Assembly (NCBI GenBank): GCA_963693085.1
Contig: OY856414.1
Location: forward strand, 263,859,001-263,923,000
Reading direction: 5' to 3'
Origin: Alisma plantago-aquatica
Lineage: Eukaryota > Streptophyta > Magnoliopsida > Alismatales > Alismataceae
DNA: 64,000 bases
Within the stretch, counting starts at the first letter, position 1; each line of letters opens with the position of its first letter. The notes beneath the pieces were generated by a model. The model searched no databases and was not told where the DNA came from. It saw nothing but the letters and a program-made list of their open reading frames with translations. Shown here piece by piece: positions 11,813 through 23,348 of this stretch. A program made the translations under genes and the position numbers.

Positions 11813-12830
11813 CAAATCGAGAAATATGTTTTTTTTCTTCCAAACCTGCATTAATCTCTAAAGTTCTATCAGTCAACAAATTTAAGCAAACTTTCCTTAG
11901 AAACACTTCTTACTGAGACCTAGTTAATTCTGGAGGAATTGAATCATTTGGAGGATTTCAACAGTTTGAAACATTTGGACACTACAACGCAGCTTGATAG
12001 TTAAAAAGATAAGAAAAAACTTAGGCAATCAAACACAAGAGCCTCAACCAATTTCGTATTTGGTACGAACCTGACGTCCTATATCCAACTACCTAGTGGC
12101 TTAACACTAGGAATTTTAAACCTTTTTACTAATGGCTTAATGTTACAAAACCACACATTATGGTTCAAGGAAAACCACTTATTTTCAGGCATCGTGAAGG
12201 AGAAGCCAACCTCCTCTTCCAGGCTCAAGAAGGAAACCTTCACTCTGTCCTCTTAAAGAAGGACCACCTATCCAAGCTTGGTGTAGTACACCCTACGTCT
12301 TCCACCAAGTTGTTAGTATCTCTGCTTTGTGAGTGCGAGATGTAGAGGAGCAGCCACACCATGCCTAACAAGAAGCTCACGGCAACTCTTTGTGGTAAAT
12401 CTCCACCACTGGCACAATGAAAATATTTGAAAGAAATTTGTTGTCAAAGCCTAGCTCGGTGAACAATACACAGCTGAAGCTTTGATCTTGAGTTCAGTGA
12501 AGGAACTCGTCCTTCAAGCTTTGGCCCTGATCTGAGTTGCGTCGTTGAAGAATTTTGGCAACAGAAAAAAAAATATTGACAAAAAAAAAACAATTGCGAA
12601 AAAAAAGGCAACGGTTTAGATAACACTTGATTCTTCTGTAACAGTCTTGTTCAGTGGATTAGATGATCACACAAGCATGTTCTCTATGAGGAGGAAATTC
12701 AGTAGGTGTCTCGGCTTGCACCTACTTTTATGTAGTAGGCTTGGCAACGAAATTGTTGTAAAGAGTAATGGAATTTATTTCTCTAGACAGGCGCGGAAGA
12801 TGGCTGTTTCTAATAGTCCTTCAAATTTAA
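11813..12830. other. Intronic DNA without recognised feature
   Basis: AT-rich intron sequence with a poly-A rich patch at 12560-12605. No coding evidence. Confidence 0.5.
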
Positions 12831-12838
12831 CTATTTCT

Positions 12839-13732
12839 CAGTTTATTAAAAAACGGCCCAGGCGGCCGCTTAAGCGTTTACAGGTTCTGGCCGTTGTAAT
12901 CCTGCCTTAGGCGTCCGCCTGGCGCTTGGGCCATTAAGCACCCGCTTTTGGGCCGCTCAGCCCGCCTAATTGGCCGCTTCAACACCTGTTTTAGGCGGTC
13001 TTTTTGAACCGCTTAAGTAAAAATCGGCTCCTAGAGCCATGATACTGGAATTTCTTTGCTGATTGTATACTTACATTGATATTACTCTTTTTTGGATAGT
13101 GGGGAGTTTCTAGTGAATGAATATTACTCTATTATAATTCTAGTGAATGATTAGTTTTATTGATTTCCTTGCTGCTTTCACTTATTACTGATTGGTATTA
13201 CTGTTTAGTATTACTTTTTTGGCACAGTGATTATTTGATTACTATTACCGATTAGTAGTAAAGTTCTTAATAATTATTCATAGTTGCTTATTTACAATTA
13301 CTGATTTGCTTGTTGATGATTAGAAATAATGTTTGGTGGTAAGTGTTGATAAAAGCTTAATTAAATACTGATTTACTGATATGCTTGCTTATTTTACCTA
13401 TTAGTGTTACTGATTAGTCATTTAAAGTTTAATAATAAATTCATAGTTGGTTATTTACAACTATCATTTTGCTTGCTGATTTTGGTGATTAGAAATATCG
13501 ATTAGTAGTAAAGTATTGATTAATGCTTAGTTTTAATTACTGATTAGATTTGTATAAAAGTTCCATAGAAATATATATTTTATATATAAATATGTGTAAT
13601 TTTGTACAAAAATATATAAGAATATAGGAACCCGGTTTTTCAAAAAACACCTGCTTAAATCGCCCGCCTGGCGATTAATCGTCTACAAGGTGCTGTCCAC
13701 ACGCCTCCCGCTTTGCGCTTTTTAAAACATCG
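12839..13732. mobile_element. hAT-type non-autonomous element with AGGCGGCCGC/TTAAGCG words, 8-bp TSD
   Basis: Exact 8-bp duplications CTATTTCT at 12831-12838 and 13733-13740. The left end CAGTTTATTAAAAAACGG pairs with the reverse complement of the right end CGATGTTTTAAAAAGCGC at 12 of 18 positions. The left 190 bp and right 90 bp carry repeated GGCGGCCGC, CCGCCT and CGCTTAAG words; the centre is AT-rich with many ACTGATTAGTA-like repeats. No transposase frame. Confidence 0.87.
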
Positions 13733-14004
13733 CTATTTCTCTATTCTAGTAATCAATCATCTTAATTGGATTGATTTTGAGGTGTCCAAATTCTATAGAC
13801 CTCTCTCATCAGGAGCCAATATATCTGCTTGTCTATTTCTTAGGTAAATCCGTATATTATGCAAAATCTGATACTGTCTGTTTACCCTGAATATTCTTGT
13901 TGACTGCTTCTTGATTGTATATATCATCCATGCACGTTTTTTTAGTGTATGGGAGACTGGATTCTCTACTTTTTTGACTTTTGGCTAAAATTAAGGGAGA
14001 CCGC

Positions 14005-17000
14005 TGTAACGACCCCGCCTTCCGGTAACCCCCAATTAAGGGAGACCCGAAGGTCAGAGCCATTATCCCAATTAACATGATCAAAGGTTCGACAAATAAT
14101 CAATAATAATTATAAAATTCTACTAACTAAATTGAAAGCGGGTATAAAATAAAACTTTGCATACCTTTTTCAAAACTTGGATATCTACCGCTAACCACAT
14201 CCGAAGTCTATTCTAACTAATCCTCCTTTGTACTTTAATTCTTATTTAATTCCACATATGCCACTTTACTGTTTGGTCTTTTTCAATCTTGCACCTAAAA
14301 CGCTGACAAACAAAACGTCGGTCAGCATATCGAAATATGCCGGTATGTGGGGACAACCAAAATTTCACAAATATGGTTAACAATCTAATTATCACAATCA
14401 AGGTAATTAACAAACCAATTTACGTTTTCAATGTGTCATTCTCCACCGCTTTTGCCCTAACCCTGGAATACCCCCTCTAGAGTTTCTCTTTTGCCATTGA
14501 CTTAAGGCCACCTTCTCAATCCCGAGCTTGGTGCCTGGGGTCACCTCTCATGGTGCCCATTAGTCATGCAACATAGACCACCTTCTCATTCCCGAGCTTG
14601 GTGTCTGGGGTCACCTCTCATGGTGCCCATTGGTCTTCCCTCCTGGGCTTGACCTTTTTGCATCATCTATCAGGGTGGCATGTAGGTGCGAGAATACACA
14701 CTTATTTTACAACTGTGATAATCGTAGTGACTTTATAATTTGCAAATATGAACATCCAAACTGATAGGTTGCATTCAATGCGATTAATCATCTGGGAAAA
14801 CTTCGGGAAACTAATGCGATTAACCATAATTAACCACATACCTGTCAAGCTAACTCGAGTGCAGAAATAGTTCAATCAAGCAAGAAACCAAGCAGACACA
14901 CAAGTTGATCCTGAAATATGCATCCAATATTCCTATCATTAATTATGCCATCATGGACTATTAATCCTAGTTGATTCCTAGGGTTACTAGTCCTTTTTAG
15001 GGTTTTGATTACAATTAGGGTTTCACTTCCTTTTTATTATTTTAAACCCTACTTTTATGAAATTACTCACAAACCCTAATTATCTCATCTTATTTATCAC
15101 AAAAGATCCTGAGATCATATTTTGGCAACATGAAACCCTAATTTTGGATTAACTATTCTTTTCTTCCCTTTTTCCCTTATTTAGGGTTTCTAAGGTTATT
15201 AACCACAATATTAGGTTTAAAACCTTAATTCTTGCAACTCCCTCTTCAAAACAGGTTAGGATCCATCTTTATCATTAAACAAGTTAATAATGCTCGAATT
15301 AACTTATTTGCAAGATTAACTTTATCCTTTATCATCAATTAGGGTTTCTAACCACAAATTAATACTTTTTCCATCAAAATTATACACTTTTGCAAAAAGA
15401 TACTGATTTAGGCTTCCAAACCATTTTTAACTTATTCCTCGTAATTTTCTGATCAATTTTTATGTATAAACTTTTCTCATCCGAGTTTTCTAGCAAGCGA
15501 TATGATTTTAGCAAAGAAAATCCTTTTTATTGATTTATCAGCAAATTCCAGAAAAATGAGGATCGTTTGATCCATGGTCCGCTGGTCCATTCAGGATCCA
15601 ACGACCAAGGATGCGCACGCCTATCTTTGATTTAAGTTGCGAAGGACAATATTGTCCTTACCTGGACTGAAGACCCGGAGGGGCAGTTTGGTAAAAGACC
15701 GCGAGGTTTTCTTCTTCCTCGCGTCACAATGCAGCGAGCCTTGCGGTCAACTCGATCGTTGACTTCTCGATCTCGTCCACCTGTGAGCGCGCCAAGGGGT
15801 CAGGGAGCTCCGCCTCCCTTCGCCTAACTCGCCTATGGGTCCAATTGATCGCCACGAACGCGCCGCGATTCCCTCCTGCTCGCCGGACTCCGATGAGGCT
15901 TGCCAAGGGGACGGGGTGCAGGTCAGGGTGAAAGGGACAATTGGAGGCACGAAATCACTCCTTGCGCTCTGCCGCAGAGGTTGGGGTAGCAAAAGGATGT
16001 GCTGGTGCCCTCACACACCCTCCCCTATATATAGGGTCGGAGGTAGAGCCCTGCCGGATTGGGGATTCTCGCAATAGGCGGCCAATCCCCTACAAAGTAG
16101 GGTTGGTTTTCCTCGGTTTCCTCTTCTGAGTCCAAAGAAACCAACAACGGGCTTGCACACTCTCTGGATCGCGAGAAAATCTGAGAGGGAAAATCCCTCT
16201 GTAACTCGCAGAGTCCCAGTCCTTGTGGGACTTGGACGATGAGCGCCAGGCGTCGGATCAAGATCCAATGGTCCTCCTTGCTCGCGATCAACCAAAAGAA
16301 AAAGTATATTCCTAATTGCAAAATTAATGCTATATTTTGGAGATAATTTGAGAAGTTCATATCTCGTAAGCCATAGCTCCTTTTTATCTCAAATTTTAAG
16401 GGAAAGTTCGTCTTGACATTATCTAGCTATTTACGAAATTTGGGAAACAAATTCCAATGGATGAGAAGGCTTCCTTCTCTCCCAAGTTATCCTTTAATTA
16501 ATCTAAAATTAATTAGTATTTCTTTTCCCTTTGCCATTATCTTGTTATTTTGGGTCCCTTGGACCTCAAGAAATCCTAAAGGCACTCATTCCCATATTGG
16601 GGAATATCTATTTGCCTTTATCCTCTTATAAAAGTCTATTTCTCATATTTTATCATTGTCTTCAATTTCTTTCTTAATAAAGAAATATTTAATTGATTTT
16701 TTCTTTTCTTGTTGCATTATCTTTGCAACTTTGGACTCCTTGGAACCCAAGGAACCCAAGAGGCACGCAATCCAACTTTGGATTATATTCTTTTGCCTTC
16801 TAGAGATTTCTACACCTTTCTTTTCTCCATTTCTCAATTATTCATTTACTAATTGAATTTCCTTGTTATTGGGCCCAATAGCCAATAAAGCCCACAAAAC
16901 AACCAACAAGGCTATTGTAAACGAAATCCTTTTATTCAAAACAAATTATATCATTATTTGTTCAAATATCTTAATAGGAGAAATTACATTTCTCACCAAA

Positions 17001-17026
17001 AGAACCTAAAAATTGGGGCTGTAACA
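14005..17026 (-). repeat. 3' LTR of gypsy element 1
   Basis: 3022 bp, partner of 23349-26376. It contains a 68-bp tandem duplication (about 14508-14640, CACCTTCTCA..CCCGAGCTTGG) and a GC-rich block at about 15580-16060 whose open frames occur in both LTRs and look non-genic. A TATATATAG word sits near 16025. Ends are TGTAAC...GTAACA. Confidence 0.93.
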
Positions 17027-17040
17027 TCCTTCCCCTCTTT
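17027..17040 (-). other. Polypurine tract of gypsy element 1
   Basis: On the minus strand AAAGAGGGGAAGGA directly precedes the 3' LTR start TGTTACA, the place and composition expected for plus-strand priming. Confidence 0.85.
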
Positions 17041-18180
17041 GAAGAATTTTGTCCTAAAAATTCCATCAAACAAACAAACATTTCAGGATAAGACTTTTCC
17101 ATGTCCATCATTGACCCCTATGTGGCTTTGCCCTATCCATGGCGCTTCCAAAGAACCTTTATCATCTCATATTCCTTCGTCTGAGTTCTTTCTTACCTTG
17201 GTATGTCGTACCCTCATAGGTGACTCAGGACATTTCAGCCTCTCATAAAGCTGAATAAGTTCAGGGCTCAGCACATGGCTTGGGTACCTCACATAGTGCT
17301 CTAGATCGGACTCATGGAACACATTATACATCATGTTATCCTGAGGGTTAAGGCTAAACACAACCATCTCCACCAATCCATCTCACATGGACCTATATAT
17401 TGGGGACTCAGCTTTCTCAGCTGTAGCTTAGAGGGGTCGGATTTTCACATCACATACCCTCCCACAGTGAACTGCATGTCAGTCTTCTTTGCATCAGCTC
17501 ACGACTCATGTCGCCCCTGGGCTCTCTCAGCCATCGCACGATCAAAGCGACTTCATCTGCACACACTGTGGTTCTTTCCTGACCTTCGCGAGACCCCTTC
17601 ACCAACATTATCTCAATGAAGTGGTGACCGATGCAACCTCCCTTGCATAGCTTTTTTACATCCCGATACTGGCTATGGTGGTTATTATCACATCTCTCAT
17701 AGGGCAAGAACTGCCCCCATGTATCACCCTGAATGAGTACACATGCTCTCATCAGACCCTCTTGTCTGGATCATACTAACCATTAGTTAGGGGTGATAAG
17801 CTGTACTCACATCGAGTCCTTCATGTATCTACTTCCACCTTATGGAAGCGAACCTTTAGGTTATACTCAAGAACTTTTGAACTCGCATCATGGTGTAGTT
17901 GAACCATCTCTATGCAGTTCAACCGGATCCGTCCCTTGACAATATTCTTTCTTTCTCATGTCATCTAGGTAAGGCGATCTACCATAACCCATATTGCGTC
18001 TTGACCTTCCTTGGTCCAGGGGAGATTTACCACAACATCCATAGTGATGAACTCCCATTCCCTCTCGGGGACTCTTTTATCCTCTATATCAATACACTGG
18101 GTTACTGGTGTTTGTCCTTCACCTCCTGGCTTGCATGGCGACAAGTCACGTGCAACTTCATCTTAAGCATCCCATGTACT
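17041..18180 (-). pseudogene. Decayed Ty3/gypsy integrase and pol C-terminus
   Basis: Reading the minus strand in shifting frames gives a recognisable gypsy integrase in correct order. EWEFITMD and VNLPWTKEGQDAIWVMVDRL (about 18058-17977) cover the start of the catalytic core with its first Asp. A degraded STAYHP/DGQ region and RACVLIQGDTWGQFLP follow (about 17815-17710), then a KLSPQYIGP motif (about 17420), NVFHESDLEHYVRYPSHVL (about 17320-17260), and a tail KVLWKRH followed by a stop and EKSYPEMF. Several stops and frame changes make it non-functional. It ends just before the polypurine tract, as pol does in this superfamily. Reverse transcriptase and gag presumably lay at 18200-23300 but I could not read a clear motif. 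Confidence 0.88.
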
Positions 18181-20960
18181 ACTGTCACTTATTATCTTCG
18201 TAGTACCACGGTGTATGGTGATCTTAAATCATGATCTCCTGTATGTCATTATTCCTCAGAATCCTAAACCACTCTAATCAGGGTTTCATCACTTTCTTTT
18301 CCAGAGAAGTGTATCTAAGGTTCTACCACCATCCTTTTATTGCATCAAGGCCTAAGCTAACCAAACAACCATTAACTTGTTCAAGAGATCCCGTTACATC
18401 TGAGTGTTAGCCAAACATATCTTCTTTTTCAAACTTAGGGCTAACCTAACCTCTTCTGGTTTCTAGTTAAACTAGACAACTGCATCTCAACCAGAGCATC
18501 CATTACCACTTCACATCCTTAGGTATAAGGTAATGTTGAAGACATACACCTCCATGTATTTCACTTATCATCTCATCTCGGACTCTAAGTTTATCTTCAT
18601 TAAGAAAACTCTGAGCTCATCCTCTTGGTTATCAAACTCAACCTTGTATAACTTGCAAGTCCCACATAGCTCATGATAAAACATCCTCATAAGATGACTA
18701 CCTTAATACTCTTAGTGTTTGTAAACCATCCATGTATCATTCACTCCACAAGGGTATGTTATCATCTCTGTCCTCATACCTCATAGCAACGTTCCAACTC
18801 ACATCATCTTTATCTTTGGTGTATGGCATGCATACTGTCCTATCTCTCACTCCCATAACAAGAGAAAATAAGCATTTGGCTGCAGTCCAAATACAAAGTT
18901 CTTCCCATTCCAAGAGTAGAGATGGCACATCCTACCTTGCCCGTAAACCTTCAAATCTAAGTTGAAACGTGCAACATATGTCTCTACATCATGATATCAA
19001 AATTACTTCCATGGAAAACTGGTCTCGAACCTACTTGGTCACCACACAATCCTTGGTCATCTCCTCTAGGTCTGTAGGGTGCCGACACTTTTGGGGTCAT
19101 CCCTCTTCCCTTATGCATCCAGAGAGTTCCCTACTCATCTACCCTTTGGGTCCCATGAGTTCATGAAGGTGATCAATCTTCTAACCCATGGCCCTCAGAC
19201 AATGATAGCTGTTACCTCCCGACCCCATGGTCATGTGCAACTAGGGAATTAGGCAACTCCTACTTCCATCGGTCTTATCCCTACCTGACCCTAGGATAGA
19301 CTTAGGATTCTAACATAGTACATGTCCAACTTAGAACCTTACCCAAGTCTCCATCATCTTTCTCTGTATTCATGGGCTGACTTTCATCCTTTCACAGGGG
19401 TCATGGCGACCTGCCTACCTTGGTCAGGCCCCATACCCGTTACCTCCATGGTAACACATCCACATGCACTTAGAGATGGTTATCTATGAGTCTACAGGTT
19501 CATTCTCTTACCATGTACTCTTCACTTAGCTTCTCAAGATCCTATGAGACCTTTTTAGGTTTCCTCAAAACCCACAAAACTGGTATACACCCTACAAAAG
19601 GGTCCCTCTCTCAGGATGGGAGGAAACTACACCTTGATAACAAAGGTCACAAACATCCTTATGTCTAGGGTTTACATCCACATGAGCATGCTTAACCCTA
19701 GCAAGCTACTAAGGCACAAGCAGACCACCTATTAACCATGCTAGGTCATACTGGTTCTCATTCCTCAACATTGGACCAAGAACAAACCTTTCTCATGCCA
19801 CCACCTTGGCTGTGAGGGATTCATCAACCATACCTTAAACTTAAAGGGGTTTTCCCTTTCCTCTACACATGAGGAGTACCATGCTCGAGTCTATAAAAAC
19901 TCAAATCTCATCATGAGCATCAGGTACACCACTTCCCCTCTTATACCTAGGAACCTAGGTTCACTTTTTGGGTGTCCAACTGCATGCTCAACCTCTTAAC
20001 CATGAACCAAATATGTACAAAGTATAACATGCACTTCCTGTCATCCTTCTACTCAAACAACACTTCAAAGTGGAGTCCTCCTCAAGGACGACAAGGTATA
20101 AGGCCTCACAACCCGTTACTAAACCTCTTCAGGTCTAAGGAACTCTTCTTCCTAGCTCAGAAGGTAAGCACCTATTTGCATATAGGTACTAGCAACTTCA
20201 TCCTCTTTCTAGGGTTTAGTTCCTCTAAAGGCAACCCAGATATCATCAACCTCCAGGGATCAAGCATGAGGCAACCACTATCATCTACTTTCGTCGCATC
20301 GTCCTCAACTCCCCACTATTCCTCATATTTTGGAGTCTAGGCTTCCAACCTTCTTGCTTAGGTCCTGCTCTCTCTCTCTAGAGATAACTCCACAACCAGT
20401 CTAACTACTAGAGGTCCTCTCTCCATGAAGATGGATCAAGCTCGCAAGCATACCCCTACCTGGGTGAAACCTATGTTCAACTTATGTTTGCTTCAAGATT
20501 ATCCCTAACTCTTCTTGCTTATCTCATAAGCTATCCCACATACTCTCCTGGCTAGGGTTTCAACCTACTGCTGCACTGCTGACGTACTCTGGGTGCATGC
20601 TATGCCCTACTCGCATAAGCCCATAGGGCATAGGGTTTCTATAGGTTCTTCACTAACCTCATCATTGAAGGAGCTATCCTTCACTCTAGCATGCACGACT
20701 CTTTCCAGGGTTGGGTTGCCAAAGATACTAGGTCATCCAACCTCTCATGGCTCATATGGGCATCCAAAAGCATGTCCACCCACATACCTGGTCTACCATG
20801 ACATCTAACTCATCATGTCATCTCTCTCTAACCACCACTTAGGGTCAGGGTTAGCATCATCCTCAGAGGATTGTGTCAGGTCTCTACTTATAATGGAGAT
20901 CTCTACCTCCATGACCAACTTTCTCCACTCATCCTCCTGACAAGGAGGTCTAGCCTCAGG
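18181..20960 (-). other. Remaining internal region of gypsy element 1, too decayed to read
   Basis: Homologous along its length to 46030-48865 of the second gypsy element, so it is retroelement DNA. By position it should hold reverse transcriptase, protease and part of gag, but no motif is convincing. Confidence 0.6.
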
Positions 20961-22848
20961 CAATGAAAGAGATATCGACGATATCGTCGATATATCGACC
21001 GGTATACTGATATCGACGACATCGGTCATCGGTTCACACAAACGTATCGCTGGGATTGCAAATATCGGTATACCGATGGTATACCGCCAAATACAACCAA
21101 ATATCGACAAATATCGCCAAATACCGCCAAATATCGCCAAATATCGCCAAATTTCGACGAAATGTACTGATATACCGACAGAAATACCGATTTTTTGTGT
21201 GCTTGAGTCAGTTTCTGTTGTTTGAGAGGAGGAAATGTTGGAGTAAAGGGATCTCGACAACTAGGGCTCAGATAAGTCTAATCTAAGGTATGCCTTTATG
21301 TTTTCTACCATTTCTCTCATTTACACCATCTATCTCAATTAAATGTAAATTCATACCAAAATGCCTTAAATTGGCAAAGATCTCACCATCTGCTTTTTTA
21401 TGTCCTCCTGATTGTATGTGTTCTTAGATCCACAACACTTTCTCATAATCTACATTATAATCATAGTTATATACCTAAATAATTCACAAAATATCAGTAT
21501 AATTTGCTATCATTTTTAGTAGTAAGCTAATTTGTATACATATGTTCTTCTTACTAGTGTTTTTATCATACAAAGTAAGAAAATGTACTACTTCGCAACA
21601 TAACAAACAAATATTGTAAAAAATATAGATTTTGTAATTTTCTAGTCTTATATTTGTTGATATATGACACTTGCTACATATATCGCACAACATGGACATG
21701 GTTGACATATTAACTACACTTTTATATTATCGCATCCCCACGATATGCATATAATGGGCATGGTAATAATGGCTTTTATACTTATCCCTCTATTGTGCAT
21801 AATCCATGGAGAATCTCACTACCGCACATCAAGATCATGTGGTACAAACAACAGCGGAGAAAAGGTGTCACAATAGTGATGGTGCTTAACTTCCGTGACA
21901 ATCATGAAGTTAATTGTCAAAGTCACACATTGAAGAAGAGCAATAGAAAGCCCTTGTGTATATTTTCTTTCAGAATCTAATATGATGCATATGAAGATAT
22001 AGTACTGTAAAATTCTAAAACATATCGTGTTTAATTACATAATACGAATGAGTATTATACACTTATATAGTATTGTACATGACGTGTCTGAGCAACACGT
22101 AACTTCATATCAACAAACTTACATAATGTACATGTCATGGGAGCAATATGTCAACCATATCAACTCAATCTTGTATGGATAATCAGTGTGTAACTCGACA
22201 TACAAATGATATGAGTTAGTAAGTTACCATGTTATTCATGTGTTGTAAATTGGATATTATTGCATAAGTGTGTGTGTTTATGTTTATGGATTGTGCTAGT
22301 AAAATTCCAAATCTTAATTGTACACGTGTCTGAGCAACATGTAACTTCATATCACCAACCTTACATAATGTACATGTCAGGGGAGCAATAAGTCAACCAT
22401 ATCAACTCAATCTTGTATGGATAATCAGTGTGTAACTCGACATACAACTGATATGAGTTAGTAAGTTACTATGTTATTCATGTGTTGTAAATTGGATATT
22501 ATTGCATAAGTATGAGTGTTTATGTTTATGGATTGTGCTAGTAAATTTCCAAATCTTAATTCCAATATTTTGTCATCGAAATCCTTCATCGAAATCTGCA
22601 GAAAACAGGACAGGTTCCCTACCTCCCACATGATGGACAACCCCCCCACATACCCAATATAGAATTTTATTGTATAAAACGTTGCATCTAGGTGTTGAGA
22701 CCACGCCTGTAAAATTTCATGATTTAATTCGTTCATTTTGGCATTGGTATGGCCAAGATTGCAGCTGTCGATATTTCCGTCGGTATACCTGTAAATATCT
22801 ATACCCAAGCTGTCGAAACGGCGTCGGTATCGGTCATTTAATTCCTTG
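20961..22848. mobile_element. hAT-type element nested in gypsy element 1, ATATCGACG words, 8-bp TSD
   Basis: Exact 8-bp duplications GCCTCAGG (20953-20960 and 22849-22856) flank 1888 bp. Ends CAATGAAAG and CAAGGAATT (reverse complement of the right end) form a short imperfect inverted repeat. The left 230 bp is an array of ATATCGACG, ATATCGCCAA and GGTATACCG words; the right 110 bp carries related TCGGTATACC and TGTCGAAACGGCGTCGG words. The paralogous retroelement has the uninterrupted site at 48866-48873 (ACCTCAGG), which confirms the insertion. No transposase is readable. Confidence 0.93.
22083..22561. repeat. Tandem duplication of 242 bp inside the hAT element
   Basis: Units at 22083-22324 and about 22325-22561, both beginning CGTGTCTGAGCAAC and ending near CCAAATCTTAATT, with only a few differences. 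Confidence 0.9.
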
Positions 22849-23334
22849 GCCTCAGGACTCTCCTGAGGGCATGACAACTCATGTCATACGACCTAAGCAT
22901 GCAGCTATTCTTTAGTTTATGCTTAAACTATTAAGCTTATGTCCATGACATCTTATTTACATGTTTTTCATTAATTTGGTGGAGGATTCCTTAAACCCTA
23001 TCAACTTTACCCATACCTCATGAGAGTGAGGAAGAGAGAGAAAACCCTAATCCTTATAATCTTTAACAACATTTGAGTTGAGAAGGGATGAACAAGATGA
23101 GAGAGTCCTAAAGGTATCTTATTTCGAGTCAGATCCTAAAACATCGGCCAGACAGTCACACAGATCCGAGAGTCCTCGTATTCCGACTAGCGGTGCGGAG
23201 GAAAATCTTGTCAGCCCCCGGACGTGATCCTTTTCTAGACACCTCTGTCTTTCGGAAAATCCTCTAATAACTCCCTTGGGTTCTACGGAGTTTGTAAAAT
23301 TTAATAATTATTAAAGATTAAATGAGGAACCTAT

Positions 23335-23346
23335 GCTCTGATACCA
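23335..23346 (-). other. Primer-binding site of gypsy element 1
   Basis: The minus strand reads TGGTATCAGAGC two bases inside the 5' LTR, complementary to the 3' end of plant initiator-Met tRNA. Confidence 0.9.
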
Positions 23347-23348
23347 AA

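Noticed and set aside
15724..16360. GC-rich open frames, repeated at 25075-25554, as a host gene pair
   Set aside because: They lie in the two LTRs of one retroelement at identical positions; the paralogous frames are explained by LTR identity.
17450..17752. Cys/His-rich minus-strand frame as a gag zinc knuckle
   Set aside because: Frame by frame it aligns with the gypsy integrase core (RACV..GDTW region to the GKLSPRYIGP-like motif), and it sits immediately before the integrase C-terminus; the Cys/His pattern is a shifted-frame artefact.
20961..21200. A CRISPR-like array of regularly spaced repeats
   Set aside because: The ATATCGCCAA words are contiguous or irregular with no unique spacers, and lie at the end of a hAT element in plant DNA.
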